Translations under genes and position numbers: made by a program
The notes under the pieces: model-generated
The model's input: only the letters and a program-made list of their open reading frames with translations
The model's database searches: none
Told to the model about the DNA's origin: nothing
DNA from: Candidatus Bathyarchaeota archaeon
GTDB taxonomy: Archaea; Thermoproteota; Bathyarchaeia; TCS64
Direction: 5' to 3'
Assembly (NCBI GenBank): GCA_013329615.1
Contig: DUKA01000205.1
Location: 1-7,083, forward strand
DNA length: 7,083 bases
Shown here: piece after piece, positions 4,289 through 7,083 of the stretch
How the letters are laid out: each line of letters begins with the position of its first letter
Position numbering within the stretch: the stretch's first letter is position 1

Positions 4289-6880
4289 ATGAGAAAAATC
4301 GGCGTAGCGACCCAACTTTTCTTACTCCTCGCGCTGATCCTATCTCCAAACATACCCTACTCGCCAGCGACATCTCCTTCCCAAGCAAACATCGGAGCCG
4401 CCAACTCCACTGCTTCACTGAACTCCCTAATCTACAACACGATCACGCTAACCGACCCAAGCTACGACATGTCACCCGGGTCCCCAAGCTACGTCGACAT
4501 AAAGAGCCTAACCATACGTCAACTGGGGAACTATGTCCAATTCATCTGGGAGGGAGACGGCAAACTATACAACCAAGAGCAACAGTACTACTTCCTCTTC
4601 TTCGACACCGACTTATACCAATACACTGGACAACGATGGGGGGACTCAGGCGTCGGCGCTGAACTCAAGATCGTAGTACAGGATCAAGCACACCTAATTT
4701 ATTTCGACGACGCGGGGAACGTGGCAGTGGAGACTCAACACCCAGTAATATACGAGAATAACAAGTTTTTTCTCAATATTGACTGCTCCGATATCCCATC
4801 AGATATCTTCAATTTTTACTTCGAAAGCTCCGGCGGAACATCCTATTATGACCTCGGCAGAATGGTCAGAGTCGAACTCGAAGCACCCAGAGGGGAGATC
4901 CATCTCATAATTCGTTCACCCAATATGGTCCTCGAAGAAAAACCTCCCCTGATCAACATCCCCACGAAGACGCAGCCAGTCCAACTTACTACCTATTTCC
5001 AGGTGAACGGCACCGAGGTACCGGCACAAACAGGGGACATAACATACAGCGTATATCACCCATGCGCCAACATACCCGGCAGGGAATACCTAACACAGAC
5101 GATCATGATAGATGCTCAAGGCCTCGCGAGATACGTAAACGAGGGCTACCTCTTCGTAACAGCCTACTCTAAGTCAACTCTACTCGACTCAGAACCAGTA
5201 ATTCTCGCAACCGGGGATGTCTACGGAGCCCCAAAAGACAGCGTCCTAGCGGTCTTCCCAGACTACTCCCCAGCTAACAACACCTACACATTCAGGAAGA
5301 TGATGACGACGTACCCCAACTACATCTGGATGGTAAATCAGGCCTACAACAAGACCTCGGGGCTCTACCTGGGCTTCAGGCCGTTTAACGGGGATCGCCA
5401 AATCTTCGCGCTACTAGTCGTCCCCGGCGCACAAGGCGGATGTGACAACCCCCTGCAGACACACCCAAAATGCTACATGGATGAAATCGGTAAACCCCAA
5501 TATTGGTTAGTAATACACGAGATGGGGCACAACTTTGCCATAGAAACTCTCTCCAAGCTACTCTATACAAAGAACTATCTCATCAACAGCGCCGGCTTCG
5601 GGGAAGGAGTAGCCTCACTACCCGTAATCTACACCGCCAAGGACCTCTACGATTGCCCTGAGCGATATGGATTGAAAAAAACGGACTTCGAATGGACATA
5701 CTATCGAGACTTTTGCACATTTGATGCCCCCTCCTCTAAGGAAAACCTCGATGTCTTCGAACAAGGCATCAAAGACGGAACAATAAATGGAGTATTCGAC
5801 AAGAACGCCACCTTCGACGGAGTCGCTACATTCTGCAGCTTCTTCCAACAATACGTCCACGACTACACCACTGATGAAAACACCTACAAGCAGGACGTCA
5901 TCAGGAGATTCCTATCAATCACCTTAAACGAAGAACTCATCGACTTCGTCGACGAGAAAGTAGAAACCTACTGGGCCGCAGCCTTCAGTGCGGCCGTAGG
6001 CCATGAGGTCAAGCAGAAACTATTATTCTGGGGATTCCCCATAGACGACCAATACTACAATACCCTCTACCCCAAGCTCCTAGCCCGAGCAGACCAACTC
6101 TACGAAACATACCTTAAGGACGGAAACCGGGCCTACCTCTCAATCAAAGTCGTGGATTCTCGAATCGATATCGCTTCACAACCCGAGTTCACCATCGAAG
6201 GCCGCTACCTCAAAGGTGTCAACGAGTTCCAAGGTCAAGCAATAATAAACGACAACCATCTCACCATGAACACCTGTGGGAAGACCGATTATCACATCAC
6301 GGCGATAACAGATCCCCTCTGTGACCCTCAAGAATTCACTTCAAATACAGTATCTTGTGTATTCGACAGGGTAAACATCGTCGAGTTAGCAGCATCTTCG
6401 AAATCCCTCGATCTAGGCGAAAAAGCAGTCGTTTGGGTCAAGGCGACATATGAATACGATGGGGAAGTCTTCGATGGGGAAAAAGGCAACCTCCACATTA
6501 ATGGAAACCCGATGACATGGTCAACCGAAAACAGCCGGTGGGAGTATGAAGTCACCAACACCGTGGCGACAAACTCCAGTTACAGAGTCACCAAGATCAC
6601 GGATAAAAAATATAGCCTATCAACAATAAATGACGAAGTCGGCCCAATAACCATTGAGCGGCGGACACCCGCATCTCAGACTACTCCACAGCCACAGAAC
6701 CCCACGACTTCTCAGATCCAAGGATTTGATGTCTACTCGATAATCTCAGGTATCCTCCTAGCCATACTAACTCTTTACATAGCACACAGCGGCTCGAGGA
6801 GGACCAACTCCCCGACGCGCGCGCATATCCGATGCCTAGATCTAAGAGTATACCTCTGTCCCATTCGAGTCCAGCAATAA
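4289..6880 (+). CDS. Secreted, membrane-anchored zinc metallopeptidase (gluzincin, M60-like)
   Basis: An 863-residue exported protein. A signal peptide spans residues 1-28 (MRKIGVATQLFLLLALILSP). Residues about 45-200 form a beta-sandwich resembling CBM9/DOMON-type domains (TDPSYD, VDIKSLTIRQLGNYVQFIW). About 315-605 is the protease: H410-E-M-G-H414 with a third ligand E439 in GFGEGVASL, spacing HExxH-x24-E, as in M60-like gluzincins (clan MA). A LLFWGFPI segment at 578-585 also fits M60-type domains. Cysteines flank the active site (C385/C395, C456/C476) and may form disulfides. Two Ig-like regions follow, about 612-690 and 690-790; the second has DGEVFDGEKGNLHINGNP. Then come a Pro/Thr/Gln linker (793-811) and one transmembrane helix (813-832). 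The catalytic domain should therefore face outside. The last 31 residues after the helix are basic and unlike the rest. M60 members cleave O-glycosylated proteins; whether this one does is unknown. The M60 assignment is moderate, the zinc-protease call strong. Confidence 0.8.
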   Translation: MRKIGVATQLFLLLALILSPNIPYSPATSPSQANIGAANSTASLNSLIYNTITLTDPSYDMSPGSPSYVDIKSLTIRQLGNYVQFIWEGDGKLYNQEQQYYFLFFDTDLYQYTGQRWGDSGVGAELKIVVQDQAHLIYFDDAGNVAVETQHPVIYENNKFFLNIDCSDIPSDIFNFYFESSGGTSYYDLGRMVRVELEAPRGEIHLIIRSPNMVLEEKPPLINIPTKTQPVQLTTYFQVNGTEVPAQTGDITYSVYHPCANIPGREYLTQTIMIDAQGLARYVNEGYLFVTAYSKSTLLDSEPVILATGDVYGAPKDSVLAVFPDYSPANNTYTFRKMMTTYPNYIWMVNQAYNKTSGLYLGFRPFNGDRQIFALLVVPGAQGGCDNPLQTHPKCYMDEIGKPQYWLVIHEMGHNFAIETLSKLLYTKNYLINSAGFGEGVASLPVIYTAKDLYDCPERYGLKKTDFEWTYYRDFCTFDAPSSKENLDVFEQGIKDGTINGVFDKNATFDGVATFCSFFQQYVHDYTTDENTYKQDVIRRFLSITLNEELIDFVDEKVETYWAAAFSAAVGHEVKQKLLFWGFPIDDQYYNTLYPKLLARADQLYETYLKDGNRAYLSIKVVDSRIDIASQPEFTIEGRYLKGVNEFQGQAIINDNHLTMNTCGKTDYHITAITDPLCDPQEFTSNTVSCVFDRVNIVELAASSKSLDLGEKAVVWVKATYEYDGEVFDGEKGNLHINGNPMTWSTENSRWEYEVTNTVATNSSYRVTKITDKKYSLSTINDEVGPITIERRTPASQTTPQPQNPTTSQIQGFDVYSIISGILLAILTLYIAHSGSRRTNSPTRAHIRCLDLRVYLCPIRVQQ

Positions 6881-6964
6881 AACCGTGTACCCGTTCTTCA
6901 ACTGATACGCAGAAACCCCCAACGTAGCCTGTATAATTTTCGCGAGTTTACTGAATAACATCAT
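6842..6964 (-). CDS. Short ORF of 39-40 residues, function unknown
   Basis: A minus-strand frame from tandem ATGs at 6964 and 6961 to a TAG at 6842-6844. AGGAG (plus-strand CTCCT, 6968-6972) sits 3 bases before the first ATG and 6 before the second, so the second is the better start. The product has an amphipathic N-terminus (LFSKLAKIIQATLGV) and a strand-like second half (YQLKNGYTVLLLDSNGTEVY), a sensible small alpha-beta pattern. Its 3' end overlaps the last 39 bases of the metallopeptidase frame, antisense; that stretch encodes the doubtful tail of the protease, so only one of the two need be coding there. No family recognised. The ribosome-binding site is stronger than any other in the window, but at this length chance is not excluded. 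Confidence 0.4.
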   Translation of the reverse strand: MMLFSKLAKIIQATLGVSAYQLKNGYTVLLLDSNGTEVYS

Positions 6965-6974
6965 CCACTCCTAG

Positions 6975-7083
6975 GCTGCGCTCGGGTACCTCGTCTCCGC
7001 GATGGGGGAGCGGGGAACGTCCTCTACGGGACGGAGCTCCCTTGGGACATGGGGTGCTACGACGCTATCATACTGATCAGGGG
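6975..7083 (+). pseudogene. Coding-like fragment of an unidentified gene, frameshifted, running off the right edge
   Basis: After a stop at 6972-6974 the plus strand reads AALGYLVSAMGERG, with codons like those of the permease gene. From 7016 a different frame reads NVLYGTELPWDMGCYDAIIL and stays open to the window end. Restoring one G in the G4 run at 7012-7015 joins them as GERGNVLYGTELPW. No start codon is clear: ATG 7002 is in the first frame, and coding character already begins before it. I do not recognise the protein. It is either the start of a gene to the right or a 5'-truncated remnant. Confidence 0.35.

Noticed and set aside
4456..4495. Direct repeat CCAAGCTACG about 27 bases apart
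   Set aside because: It encodes two PSY segments in the protease N-terminal domain; two copies only, with no sign of mobility or regulation.
6880..7083. tRNA or structured RNA in the GC-rich right end
   Set aside because: No cloverleaf, T-loop or CCA-proximal pattern was found; the sequence reads better as protein coding.

Overview
The window looks archaeal, most likely from a thermophilic Thermoproteota-type lineage such as the Bathyarchaeia. The grounds are AT-rich TATA elements about 25-35 bases ahead of start codons, near-leaderless starts, short poly-T terminators without hairpins, frequent AGG/AGA/ATA codons, and a secreted protease with an archaeal-style C-terminal membrane anchor. 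No rRNA, tRNA, CRISPR array, insertion sequence or transposase was seen. The lineage is inferred.

Left part (1-3010). A branched-chain amino-acid (LivH-type) ABC permease runs in from the left edge. A small four-helix membrane protein of unknown function follows. Facing them on the minus strand is a very small two-helix membrane protein that has a good promoter but whose reading frame is broken once. Next, also on the minus strand, is an intact M20-fold hydrolase in which several canonical catalytic and metal-binding residues cannot be found.

Middle (3010-3610). This is a scar. A minus-strand piece of a protein C-terminus and a plus-strand C-terminal piece of a PHP-domain (CehA/McbA-like) metallohydrolase meet at about 3195-3215. 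Both have lost their 5' ends, as expected if a deletion or rearrangement removed the starts of two neighbouring genes. The PHP piece has a further one-base deletion at its very end. To the right of the junction the plus strand is rich in A and C whichever strand is coding.

Right part (3610-7083). A divergent pair shares a 150-base promoter region. Leftward is a small secreted, apparently beta-rich protein split by one frameshift. Rightward is an 863-residue secreted zinc metallopeptidase (HEMGH plus a downstream glutamate) with a beta-sandwich N-terminal domain, C-terminal Ig-like domains, a Pro/Thr/Gln linker and a membrane anchor. The pair is the best candidate here for a little-described cell-surface system. 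The last 240 bases hold a 39-40 codon minus-strand ORF with a Shine-Dalgarno-like AGGAG, and the coding-like start of another plus-strand gene that also needs a frameshift.

Four reading frames in 7 kb are broken by one base, and three of the breaks can be explained by loss of a single G from a G run. Either the assembly carries indel errors or this is a decaying accessory region; only read data can tell which.
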